From assembly GCA_030044075.1 (NCBI GenBank), contig JASHWM010000208.1:1-7718 (forward strand): 7,718 nt of DNA, written 5' to 3'. How positions within the stretch are numbered: position 1 is the first letter of the stretch; the number at the start of each line of letters is the position of its first letter. Below, piece by piece: positions 1 through 7,249 of the stretch. The position numbers were made by a program, and so were the translations under genes. The notes beneath the pieces are model-generated. The model did no database searches. It saw only the letters and a list, made by a program, of their open reading frames with translations, and was not told the DNA's origin. This stretch comes from Candidatus Rhabdochlamydia sp. Its GTDB lineage: Bacteria > Chlamydiota > Chlamydiia > Chlamydiales > Rhabdochlamydiaceae.

Positions 1-1468
1 GGGAGGCGAGGGCCTCATATCCGCCATAGCTGCCGCCGAAGACAGCGATCTTTCCAGGTTCTGCGATCTTGGAATCAATGCACCATTTGACCGCATCTAA
101 AATGTCCAGGTGGGCTTTTTTGCCCCACTGCCCGTTGCCTGCATTGACGAAATCTTTTCCAAATCCAGAAGAAAGTCGGAAGTTGACGCTGAGAACAGCA
201 TATCCTCTATTTGCAAGCCATTGGTGGAAGGGAGCATACTCAAGGACATCTCTGACCTGGAATGGCCCGCCGTGCGGGATGACGACAAGAGGGACGGGTT
301 TCTTCGCTTTTCCCTCAAGGTCAACTTCTTTTGGCAATGTTACATAGCTGACAAGCTCAAGACCATCTCTTGCGGTGATGACAAAAGGGTACATCTTCGA
401 GAGGTTTTTGATGGAAGGGAACTGATAGAGGAGGGAAAGGTCTTGGGAAGACCTTTTATAGAGCCATGTTTCAACTCCGCGGTCGGGGATGCTGTTCTTT
501 ATGATCCAGAAGCTTGAATCGCCGGACTGGTCTTCGATCGAAAAATTGAGGCCGAGCTTTGAGGTGAGGAAGGTGATGTCCGACCGAACCTGTTCATTCA
601 ATGGTTGCCACTTTTGCTCGGTATAATAGGTCGAATAGGCGAGCGGCGCCCCATTTTCAAAATAGACATCCATGATATCGCTTTTTTCATCATGGCCAAG
701 GACGACTTCTTTTCCTGTAGCAAGAGAGACCTTCTTGAGCTGTGTCGTATTACAGCCCCTGTTATCGATAAGATAGAGTGTGCCCTCCTTTTCATTGAAC
801 TTAAGACAGTGGGTATGAAATGCATCTTCGGAAGAGATGTTGAAAAGGGTTTTGTCTTTTGCATCGACAAAACTTAAAGAGCAGTCCTGGTTCATCTTGA
901 CCTTCACAGAAAGCTGAAGGTTGCTATCGAAGAGAAAATTGATAAATTGATCGTTCTGATAGATGCAACTGAGTGTATTTGCCTCGAGGTCGAGCAAGTA
1001 GAGGTCATGGAAGTTCGGGTTGCGATGGTTGATCCCCACGATCGCTTTGTTTTCTTTGTGGCTTACCTGATACACCTTCGTATTGATATGTTCATAGTCT
1101 GCGGTGAGGTCTCTGATTTTTGAAGAGCCGATGTGGACAACATATAAATGAAACTGCCTTGTCCCATCTTTGTCTTTGAGAAGGATGATGCTCTGGTTAT
1201 CTGGCATCCAATAAAATCCCTTGATTTCAGGCTCTTTGAAATCGGTGACTTTTTGGGGGTTGTCCAAGGAGAGCTGCCCCGTTACAAAGAGGTTCATCGT
1301 CCCTTCCGCGTCAGCTCCCACGTAAGCTAGGCGCTTGGCATCAGGGCTGATTTTTACTGCCATGCAGGAAGGTTTTTGAAATAGCTCGCTACGAGGGATA
1401 AGGTCGGCTGGCAAAGCAGAACAGGGGAGTAGAAGGTTGACAAGGCTGAGCAGTAGTTTGTTTTTCAT
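1..1468 (-). CDS. Exported S9 family (prolyl oligopeptidase-like) serine peptidase, C-terminus cut by the window edge
   Basis: An open frame runs without a stop from ATG at 1468-1466 to the left edge (489 codons). The first ~21 residues (MKNKLLLSLVNLLLPCSALP) look like a Sec signal peptide, so the enzyme probably acts in the periplasm or outside the cell. Residues ~25-380 fit the beta-propeller that gates entry to the active site in this family. The alpha/beta-hydrolase domain follows, with the oxyanion-side motif PHGGP at 398-402, the segment NFRLSSGFGKDFVNAG (families usually have NFRGSTGYG) and the nucleophile elbow GGSYGGY with Ser480 as the predicted catalytic serine. The catalytic Asp and His should lie in the ~150 residues beyond the edge. 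Family members release dipeptides or acyl-amino acids, or cleave after proline; the exact specificity is not visible. A GAGGGG ribosome site lies 5 bases before the ATG. The gene appears to have its own leader downstream of the Nudix/phosphatase pair. Confidence 0.9.
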   Translation of the reverse strand, partial: MKNKLLLSLVNLLLPCSALPADLIPRSELFQKPSCMAVKISPDAKRLAYVGADAEGTMNLFVTGQLSLDNPQKVTDFKEPEIKGFYWMPDNQSIILLKDKDGTRQFHLYVVHIGSSKIRDLTADYEHINTKVYQVSHKENKAIVGINHRNPNFHDLYLLDLEANTLSCIYQNDQFINFLFDSNLQLSVKVKMNQDCSLSFVDAKDKTLFNISSEDAFHTHCLKFNEKEGTLYLIDNRGCNTTQLKKVSLATGKEVVLGHDEKSDIMDVYFENGAPLAYSTYYTEQKWQPLNEQVRSDITFLTSKLGLNFSIEDQSGDSSFWIIKNSIPDRGVETWLYKRSSQDLSLLYQFPSIKNLSKMYPFVITARDGLELVSYVTLPKEVDLEGKAKKPVPLVVIPHGGPFQVRDVLEYAPFHQWLANRGYAVLSVNFRLSSGFGKDFVNAGNGQWGKKAHLDILDAVKWCIDSKIAEPGKIAVFGGSYGGYEALAS

Positions 1469-1506
1469 AAAGACCCCTCATGGTTTGGAAGGGTATTTTT
1501 GCTGCC

Positions 1507-1541
1507 TTGGTCCAAAAATTCAAGTGAAATTATTTGGACAA
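1507..1541. repeat. Inverted repeat TCCAAA/TTTGGA over the candidate promoter
   Basis: The arms TCCAAA (1511-1516) and TTTGGA (1533-1538) are perfect 6-base reverse complements 16 bases apart. They can be extended imperfectly outward (TTGG on the left, CAA on the right). The pair flanks the candidate -10 element at 1527-1532, so it could be an operator, but it could equally be chance in AT-rich DNA. Confidence 0.3.
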
Positions 1542-1555
1542 ATGGGGAGGTTCAA
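1527..1555 (-). promoter_or_regulatory. Weak sigma70-like promoter candidate for the S9 peptidase
   Basis: Read on the minus strand, TTGAAC (1555-1550) and TAATTT (1532-1527) are separated by 17 bases. This would put a transcription start near 1520 and a leader of about 50 bases before the ATG at 1468. Matches to consensus are only partial (about 4/6 and 3/6), and AT-rich DNA gives such matches by chance, so this is a position-supported guess. Confidence 0.25.
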
Positions 1556-1562
1556 GGATATT

Positions 1563-1597
1563 TTGACGGGAATTGTTTGAAAAAACTTGTTCGTCAA
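1563..1597. repeat. Inverted repeat TTGACG/CGTCAA
   Basis: The arms TTGACG (1563-1568) and CGTCAA (1592-1597) are perfect reverse complements with a 23-base gap. A small CTTG/CAAG hairpin nests at the right arm (1586-1598) and, read on the minus strand, is followed by six T. That four-pair stem is too weak to call a terminator with confidence. Confidence 0.25.
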
Positions 1598-1619
1598 GAA
1601 GGTTTTACAATTTTGATTT

Positions 1620-1640
1620 AGTAATAGATCTATTATTACT
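1620..1640. repeat. Perfect 7-base dyad downstream of the histidine phosphatase
   Basis: AGTAATA (1620-1626) and TATTACT (1634-1640) are exact reverse complements around a 7-base centre. The overlapping core AATAGATCTATT is itself a perfect 12-base palindrome. It begins about 25 bases past the phosphatase stop on the minus strand. It is AT-only apart from a few bases and lacks a following T-run, so a regulator site or weak RNA hairpin is as likely as a terminator. Confidence 0.4.
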
Positions 1641-1665
1641 TCTAATTTTAACTTCATCCGCTAAA

Positions 1666-2196
1666 TTAAGAAAGGGGAACAGCGGTCCATTTTCCGTCGT
1701 CTGCAATACTATATTGCAGGGGGACGCAGTTGTCTATAAACCAGTCGTCATTGATCCCCATTAGGCAGCACATCGCCCAGTGGATTCCCCCATGGGCAAC
1801 AATCAAGACAGGCCCTGGCATCGCAAGCGCCTCGTTGATCCCTTGCAGTGTTTTTTGCATAAAGATCTGAATGGCCTTTTCCTCAGAGATGAAGGCCTGC
1901 TCTCCTATTTCGGTCATCATGCTCCACACGTCGCCATTGCATTCTGTCAGGTTGGGGATTTCAAAGTGGGTGGCGGAAAGCCTTTTTGTAATAATCTCTT
2001 TTGTTTCAATCGCTCTTTTTAAGGGACTAAAGCAGACAGACTGCACGGGGAGGCCTGCGATGATGGGCTCAATATTCCTTGCTTGCTCTATCCCTGTTTC
2101 ATTCAGAGAGATGTCCTCGTGGTCGTCCGTAAGGATGCCCTTGTTATGGTCTGTTTGCCCATGCCTTACAAAATAGAACCCTTTTTTTAGGATCAT
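1666..2196 (-). CDS. Histidine phosphatase superfamily protein (phosphoglycerate-mutase-like)
   Basis: This 176-residue protein carries the full set of histidine-phosphatase residues: RHG at 11-13 with His12 as the predicted phospho-acceptor, Arg61 in FSPLKRA, Glu85 in LTE as a candidate general acid, and His135 in LIVAHGG. The length fits single-domain, cofactor-independent members such as the GpmB/PhoE/CobC type rather than a true glycolytic mutase (about 230-250 residues). It is probably a soluble cytoplasmic phosphatase acting on a small phosphorylated metabolite; the substrate is not evident. I chose the ATG at 2196-2194 because it overlaps the stop of the Nudix gene as ATGA, with GGGAG just upstream, which implies coupled translation. 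An in-frame GTG at 2205 would add three residues but has no ribosome site. The stop is TAA at 1668-1666. Confidence 0.88.
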   Translation of the reverse strand: MILKKGFYFVRHGQTDHNKGILTDDHEDISLNETGIEQARNIEPIIAGLPVQSVCFSPLKRAIETKEIITKRLSATHFEIPNLTECNGDVWSMMTEIGEQAFISEEKAIQIFMQKTLQGINEALAMPGPVLIVAHGGIHWAMCCLMGINDDWFIDNCVPLQYSIADDGKWTAVPLS

Positions 2197-2648
2197 TGCT
2201 CCCACCCATGTTCAGAATAGATCTCTCCCAAAAAGATCTTTTTCAAGACATCGGCAAGAAAAGGGACCATTTTTTCTGGTAGGCTATTAAGAGCAAACAA
2301 GGCAAGCGTCTCGCATTTTTCAGGTTCTCTATTCTCAAAAAGGCCTTGCCAATTCTCGCATTCGAAGAAAATATCGATGTTGAGACGGTTGGACCTTGTA
2401 TGGGCCACATGCACGATCCTGAGATCTGCAGGAGAAAGAACGACACCGGACTCCTCGCAAGCTTCCCTGATGATCGCATTGCTCGCAGCTTCGTTTTCTT
2501 CGACATGCCCGGAAACAAGGCACCAATGTCCATCGGCGTAACCTGTATTTTTTCGAAGCAGGAAAAGGATCTTGCCTTCATGTTTTAGGATCAAGTGGAC
2601 ATTGACGTGGGCTGTCGACAGGATTTTTTTTGTCGGAAGACTGCACAT
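2193..2648 (-). CDS. Nudix hydrolase, MutT-like
   Basis: This 151-residue protein has a complete Nudix box (GX5EX7REUXEEXGU) at residues 47-69: G47, E53, R61-E62, E65-E66 and G68 are all present, so the metal-binding glutamates are intact. Before it, RKNTGYADGHWCLVSGHVE (32-50) is the usual lead-in strand and loop. After it, EPEKCETLALFALNSLP is a module shared by a subgroup of MutT-like hydrolases. Such enzymes cleave nucleoside diphosphates linked to another moiety, for example oxidised dNTPs or dinucleotide polyphosphates; the substrate here is unknown. The start ATG at 2648-2646 is the first possible one, because an in-frame TAA lies at 2660-2658. No clear Shine-Dalgarno sequence precedes it. 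The 3' end overlaps the histidine phosphatase start by ATGA. It lies 78 bases after the efflux operon on the same strand. Confidence 0.92.
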   Translation of the reverse strand: MCSLPTKKILSTAHVNVHLILKHEGKILFLLRKNTGYADGHWCLVSGHVEENEAASNAIIREACEESGVVLSPADLRIVHVAHTRSNRLNIDIFFECENWQGLFENREPEKCETLALFALNSLPEKMVPFLADVLKKIFLGEIYSEHGWEQ

Positions 2649-2726
2649 ACAGATACATTAGTTATAGAGTAGGGGAAAAGATATCACTTTAAAAATATCG
2701 GCACAAGCGGCAAGACGAAGGTTCAT
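2649..2726. other. Short intergenic gap between the outer-membrane factor and Nudix genes
   Basis: This 78-base spacer has no convincing factor-independent terminator for the pump operon. It holds a short direct repeat (CGGCACAAG then CGGCAAG on the plus strand, 2699-2714). Read on the minus strand, TATAAC at 2666-2661 is a possible -10 element, without a good -35. Read-through from the pump operon into the Nudix pair is therefore possible but not shown. Confidence 0.35.
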
Positions 2727-4151
2727 TTATTTTTTTTCTTTTTTTACCTGGGCATCTGCTTCGGTGACCCAGCTTCCCCCGATGGCCTTATACAGATCGA
2801 TAAGATAAAGGAACTGGTCTCCCTGTACCTGGGCCAGGTCGAGCTCCGATTGAAAGACATGTCTTTCCGCATCAAGGACAGTCAGATAGTCTGTCAGACC
2901 TTCATAGTAGCGGTACCATGAGAGGTTTAAATATTCTTTGAGCGCTTGCACCCGGTCAGTTTCTGTGACGACAATTTTCTTCGTTTGCTGGAGCCCTACA
3001 AGAGAGTCTTCGACCTCTTTTAGCGCAGTGAGGACAGTTTGCTCATAATTAAAGATCAGCTCTTCTTTTTCCGCTTTGGCAAGATGAAGCTGCCCTTCCA
3101 GTAAAAAGCCCGTAAAAATTTGTTGGAGGAGGTTGCCTCCTACAAGCCACGTCTGGGACTGTTTTTTAAACAGCTTATTCAGCTGGATGCTATCGAAACC
3201 AAAGAGGGCATTTAGGTCGATTTGCGGGAAAAATGCTGCCCTTGCCACTCCAACATTTGCGTTCGCTGCAATCAGATTTTGTTCGGCCCTCAAGATATCA
3301 GGCCGCATCGTCAGAACTTCTGAAGGATGGCCTGTCGCCACCTGCGAGGGCAGGGTAAGCCCGGTAAGTGGCTTTCCCCTTTCAAGCGAAGAGGGCGGCC
3401 TTCCAAGAAGGATGCAAAGGAGGTTCTCTTGCTGGGGGACCAGCATCTCATATTGCTGGACGGAGGCAAGCGCCTCATCATATACCGACCTTGCCTGGTC
3501 GACCTCGATCTCAGAGGTAAGGCCTCCTTCATAACGATAGGTTGCGATCTGCAAAGACTCTTTTCGGGACTCAAGGGTTTTTTGAGAAATTTCAAGCTGG
3601 AGGTCATACTGCCTTAGAAGAATGTAGCCTTGCGCTACAGAGCCGACGAGAGTAAGGACAACAGTCCTGCGGTTTTCGATCTCTCCGAGGTACTCGGAGT
3701 AGGCAGCAAATGAGGCGTTGCTCAGTTTGCTCCACAGATCGACTTCAAAAGAGAGGTTCAAAATGGCTTTAAAATCCGGCGTTGTCGGCCCAATATTGGA
3801 AGGAAGGAAATCTGAATCGATGGGAAGCCGCTCCTTTACTGCGGAAGAGTTAAGGCTGATTTGAGGCATCCTTTGCGATCTGACGATCTCATACTGCGCA
3901 TGATATTGGACCACACGCCAGGCTGCGATCTGCAGGTCTTTGTTTTCAGCAAGGGCGATATCAATATAAGAGTTGAGCACAGGATCTCCGAGCGCTTCCC
4001 ACCAGGAGATATTGGTATGTACCGATTCCTCATCTGAAAGCGTTCTCCAGGAAGCTGACAGGTCGCTGACCGGACGGGAATACTTCGGAGCGAGGTTGCA
4101 ACCAGTAAAAAAACAAAGGAGACAGAAGCTTGCGATCAGCTTGTATTTCAT
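2727..4151 (-). CDS. Outer-membrane factor lipoprotein of an RND efflux system (OprM/NodT family)
   Basis: This 474-residue protein would form the trimeric outer-membrane and periplasmic exit duct of the pump. The N-terminus is a lipoprotein signal with a lipobox-like FTGC and Cys18 as the predicted lipidated residue; Phe at -3 is slightly off consensus. NLAPKYSRP follows, as in OprM/NodT relatives. The two outer-membrane-efflux repeats are recognisable: the first at ~60-250 ends in LLGRPP (248-253), and the second starts at MRPDILRAEQNLIAANANVG and continues with VARAAFFPQIDL. The C-terminal half has YRYYEGLTDYLTVLDAER, and LYKAIGGSW lies near the end. The length is normal for the family. 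The ATG at 4151-4149 overlaps the RND stop (ATGA) and has GGAG about ten bases upstream. It is last in the operon and ends in a lysine-rich tail. Confidence 0.95.
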   Translation of the reverse strand: MKYKLIASFCLLCFFTGCNLAPKYSRPVSDLSASWRTLSDEESVHTNISWWEALGDPVLNSYIDIALAENKDLQIAAWRVVQYHAQYEIVRSQRMPQISLNSSAVKERLPIDSDFLPSNIGPTTPDFKAILNLSFEVDLWSKLSNASFAAYSEYLGEIENRRTVVLTLVGSVAQGYILLRQYDLQLEISQKTLESRKESLQIATYRYEGGLTSEIEVDQARSVYDEALASVQQYEMLVPQQENLLCILLGRPPSSLERGKPLTGLTLPSQVATGHPSEVLTMRPDILRAEQNLIAANANVGVARAAFFPQIDLNALFGFDSIQLNKLFKKQSQTWLVGGNLLQQIFTGFLLEGQLHLAKAEKEELIFNYEQTVLTALKEVEDSLVGLQQTKKIVVTETDRVQALKEYLNLSWYRYYEGLTDYLTVLDAERHVFQSELDLAQVQGDQFLYLIDLYKAIGGSWVTEADAQVKKEKK

Positions 4152-7100
4152 TCATTTCTCTCCTTTTTGTCCCTGTCAAGGAGCTTGTAGAAGAAAGGGA
4201 CAAAGAAGATCCCGAAAAATGTTGCAACAATCATCCCTCCCATTACGCCTGTCCCTACAGAATGACGACTTGCTGCCCCGGCGCCTTTGCTGATGACGAG
4301 CGGCAGCACGCCGAAGACAAAGGTCAGCGATGTCATCATGATCGCGCGGAAACGTTGTTTTGCTCCTTCAAGGGCCGCTTCGCGGACAGACACCCCTTCT
4401 TTTCTTCGAAGGATGGCAAACTCAACGATCAATATTGCGTTCTTTGCAGCAAGGGCGATAAGCGTCACAAGCCCGATTTGAAAATAGACATCATTGTTCA
4501 GGCCCCGCAGCCAGATCGCTGCAAAGGCCCCCAGGATGCCAAAGGGTATGGCAAGGAGGATGCTAAAGGGCAAAGACCACCTCTCGTATAATGCTGAAAG
4601 GATCAAAAATACGAGGACAAGGGCGCCGATGAGCGCACTTGTCGATGTGCCGCCAGATGCTTTTTCCTGGTAGGCTTGCCCGCTCCACGAGAATGTCATA
4701 TCGCTAGGCAGTATTTCTTTTGCAAGCTCTTCCATCGCTGCCATGGCCTGGCCTGAGCTGTATCCGGGCGCTGCGGAACCGTTGATCTTCGCAGCAGGAA
4801 AGACATTGAAGCGGCTGATGAGGTTTGGCCCATTGGAGTAGTGAAAGGTCACAAGAGATTTTAAGGGGACCATGGTCCCATTGTCTGACTTCACATAGAT
4901 GTTCCCCACCTCTTCCAAAGACGATCGGAAATCAGGCTCTGCCTGGACCATGACCTTGAAGACGTGGCCAAATTTGTTAAAATTGTTGACATAGACAGAA
5001 CCAAGAAGGCTTTGGAGGGATTCGTAGACCCTTCCGATCGGTACGTTAAGCGCCCTTGCTTTTGTTCGATCAAGGTCAGCAAAAATTTGGATGCAGTTTG
5101 TATTGATCGCTGTTGAAAGGCGTGTCAGTTCGGGGCGCTTGCTTGCCGCCTCGATGAATTTGTTTGTCGTCTCTTCAAGCATCTCAGTGCTTCCATCGCC
5201 CTGGTTGACGACCCAAAATTCGAACCCTCCGACAGTGCCAAGGCCCTGGATGGCAGGAGGGTTGAAGGGGAGGATGCGTCCTTCCGGGATGGAATAAAAT
5301 TCTTTGCCGAGGGTTTGCAATACCCCTTGCGCAGAAAGTTCTTCGGTTGTGCGCTCATCCCAGTTTTTCAGGATGATGAAGTAGGTGCTGACAGGAGTTC
5401 TGTTCAAGTTCTCAAGAAGGCTAAAGCCGGTCATGGAGACAAAGGTTTTCACTGCCGGGTTGCTCATGACAAGAGGTTCTATCTTTTTTGTGACGGCATC
5501 GGACCGATCGAGGCTTGCCTCTTCAGGGAGGTTGGCAAATGTGAACAAATACCCCTGGTCTTCTTGGGGGACAAGGGCGGTTGGGGTGATCTTAAAAAAA
5601 TAGCCGAGGCATAGAAGGATAGAACCAAAGATCACAAATGAGATGAACTTATGGTCGATCAGCCAGCCGGCGCCTTTTGCATATAAAGAGGTGCACTTGG
5701 AAAGGCCGTCATTGAAGAGTGTTGCGACCTTTGGCAAGGTGGCATGCTTTTTTAAAAGGATTGCCGCAAGGACAGGGCTTAGTGTCAGCGCAACAATGCC
5801 TGAAATCACAACCGAAATAGAGATGGTCACAGCAAACTGCTTATAGAGCCCTCCGGCAATCCCTCCAAGGAAGGCAACAGGAATGAACACAGCGCAGAGG
5901 ACGCAAACGATCGCCACGATAGGGCTTGATACTTCCTCCATGGCGAGGAAGGCAGCTTCTTTCGGGGGAAGGCCTTTCTCACGCATATTCCTTTCGACGT
6001 TTTCCACGACAACGATGGCGTCGTCCACAACAATACCAATTGCCAGAACAAGTCCGAACAGTGTTAGGGTGTTCAAAGAGAACCCAAGGACATACATCCC
6101 TGCAAAGGTGCCCACAATGGAAACGATCATCGCGATCACAGGAATGATCGTCGCCCTTATGTTTTGAAGAAAAACGAAGACGACAAGGGCGACTAGGAGG
6201 GCGGCCTCATACAGTGTGTGCTCAACCTCTTTGATGGAGATCTTGATAAATTCTGTTGTATCATAGGGAATGGAATAGGTGATCCCAGGGGGGAATCTCT
6301 GCGAGAGCCGGTTCATTGTTTCTCTGACTTCATTGGCAACAACAAGGGCGTTGGCGCCATACTCCTGGTACACTGCGATGAGGGCTGCGTTCTGTCCATT
6401 GAGCGCGCCATTGACGCTATAATCTTGCGCTCCAAGTTCGGTATGGCCGACATCCTTGATACAGACGGTGGCCCCATCTGGCATCGCACGGAGGATGATG
6501 TCATCGAATTCCTGAGTGGTCGAGAGCCTTCCCAAAGCAGTCACAGGAAGCGTGAGCTGCACAGGTTTGTTCGTGGGCGCCTGGCCAAGCTCGCCGATGG
6601 GGTAGTCGGTGCTCTGCTCCTGGATCGATCCGACGATATCGGTTGTGTCGATCCCAAGTTGCGACATTTTGTCGGGCCTGAGCCAGACACGCATGGAATA
6701 GTCTCGAGCGTTGATGAGCTTTGCGTCGCTGACGCCGGGAAGCCTTAAGATCTCGTCAGCCACATTGATCGTTGCATAGTTGCTTGTATATACATCGCTA
6801 TATTGTCCTGTAGGAGATTGCACCGCAACGATAAGGAGGATCGTGGGGGTTTGTTTCTTGACCGTCACGCCCTCTTTTTGGACTTCTGTGGGAAGCTCTG
6901 ACATGGCCAGGTCGACCCGGTCTTGCACATTGTTCAAGGCAAGGTCTGCATCTGCGCCGATATCAAAGTAGACGCTCAGCGCATAATTTCCCGTCGCAGC
7001 ATTCTGGGAATACATATAGATCATGTCCTCTACGCCATTGATCTGGTCTTCCAGTGGGGCTGCGACTGAGTCTGACAATATTTGCGCGCTGCCGCCGGGA

Positions 7101-7249
7101 TAGGTGGCGGTCACTTGGATCTGGGGAGGGGTGATGTTGGGATATTGTTCGATAGGAAGCTGAAGAAGAGATACGGCGCCAATGAGGGTGATCAGGATCG
7201 AGAGCACCATGGCGAACACGGGACGTTTCAGAAAAAAACGTGAGATCAT
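4148..7249 (-). CDS. RND multidrug efflux transporter, HAE-1 family inner-membrane pump (AcrB/MexB-like)
   Basis: This complete 1033-residue protein should be the proton-driven inner-membrane pump of the tripartite system. It begins FFLKRPVFAMV with the first membrane helix (~10-30), followed by QLPIEQYPNITPPQI as in AcrB. The first periplasmic half spans ~35-340 and the central helices ~341-555 follow. Helix 4 carries Asp409-Asp410 in GIVVDDAIVVVENVERNM, matching the AcrB proton-relay pair D407/D408. The second periplasmic half is ~560-870, then helices 8-12; Lys936 in ALAAKNAILIVEFA and Arg968 match AcrB K940 and R971. The proton relay therefore looks intact. The loop at 608-624 and several binding-pocket positions differ from AcrB (see findings). 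The ATG at 7249 overlaps the membrane-fusion stop by ATGA, and the 3' end overlaps the outer-membrane-factor start. Substrates cannot be read from the sequence. Confidence 0.97.
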   Translation of the reverse strand: MISRFFLKRPVFAMVLSILITLIGAVSLLQLPIEQYPNITPPQIQVTATYPGGSAQILSDSVAAPLEDQINGVEDMIYMYSQNAATGNYALSVYFDIGADADLALNNVQDRVDLAMSELPTEVQKEGVTVKKQTPTILLIVAVQSPTGQYSDVYTSNYATINVADEILRLPGVSDAKLINARDYSMRVWLRPDKMSQLGIDTTDIVGSIQEQSTDYPIGELGQAPTNKPVQLTLPVTALGRLSTTQEFDDIILRAMPDGATVCIKDVGHTELGAQDYSVNGALNGQNAALIAVYQEYGANALVVANEVRETMNRLSQRFPPGITYSIPYDTTEFIKISIKEVEHTLYEAALLVALVVFVFLQNIRATIIPVIAMIVSIVGTFAGMYVLGFSLNTLTLFGLVLAIGIVVDDAIVVVENVERNMREKGLPPKEAAFLAMEEVSSPIVAIVCVLCAVFIPVAFLGGIAGGLYKQFAVTISISVVISGIVALTLSPVLAAILLKKHATLPKVATLFNDGLSKCTSLYAKGAGWLIDHKFISFVIFGSILLCLGYFFKITPTALVPQEDQGYLFTFANLPEEASLDRSDAVTKKIEPLVMSNPAVKTFVSMTGFSLLENLNRTPVSTYFIILKNWDERTTEELSAQGVLQTLGKEFYSIPEGRILPFNPPAIQGLGTVGGFEFWVVNQGDGSTEMLEETTNKFIEAASKRPELTRLSTAINTNCIQIFADLDRTKARALNVPIGRVYESLQSLLGSVYVNNFNKFGHVFKVMVQAEPDFRSSLEEVGNIYVKSDNGTMVPLKSLVTFHYSNGPNLISRFNVFPAAKINGSAAPGYSSGQAMAAMEELAKEILPSDMTFSWSGQAYQEKASGGTSTSALIGALVLVFLILSALYERWSLPFSILLAIPFGILGAFAAIWLRGLNNDVYFQIGLVTLIALAAKNAILIVEFAILRRKEGVSVREAALEGAKQRFRAIMMTSLTFVFGVLPLVISKGAGAASRHSVGTGVMGGMIVATFFGIFFVPFFYKLLDRDKKERNE

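Larger units (their letters stand above)
1469..1665. other. Intergenic region between the histidine phosphatase and the S9 peptidase
   Basis: These 197 bases are clearly more AT-rich than the flanking genes and hold no convincing ORF; a 63-codon plus-strand frame here reads into the antisense of the phosphatase gene. The region contains three short inverted repeats and a weak sigma70-like promoter candidate for the peptidase, listed separately where supportable. I see no strong GC-rich hairpin followed by a T-run, so no confident terminator for the phosphatase gene. Confidence 0.6.

Noticed and set aside
110..517. Plus-strand frame of 135 codons opposite the S9 peptidase
   Set aside because: It is wholly antisense to a frame with clear S9 motifs, has no recognisable domain, and is best explained as a codon-usage shadow.
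605..877. Plus- and minus-strand frames of about 90 codons inside the S9 gene
   Set aside because: Both overlap the uninterrupted peptidase frame and lack a ribosome site or any domain signal.
1..1468. Possible pseudogene, since no start-to-stop minus-strand frame covers this region
   Set aside because: Translating from ATG at 1468 gives an unbroken frame to the window edge; the stop simply lies outside the window.
1586..1598. CTTG/CAAG hairpin followed by T6 as a terminator of the phosphatase gene
   Set aside because: A four-pair stem is too weak for a credible factor-independent terminator.
6218..6748. Plus-strand frame of 176 codons opposite the RND transporter
   Set aside because: It lies inside the strongly conserved transporter gene on the other strand and its translation resembles no family I know.
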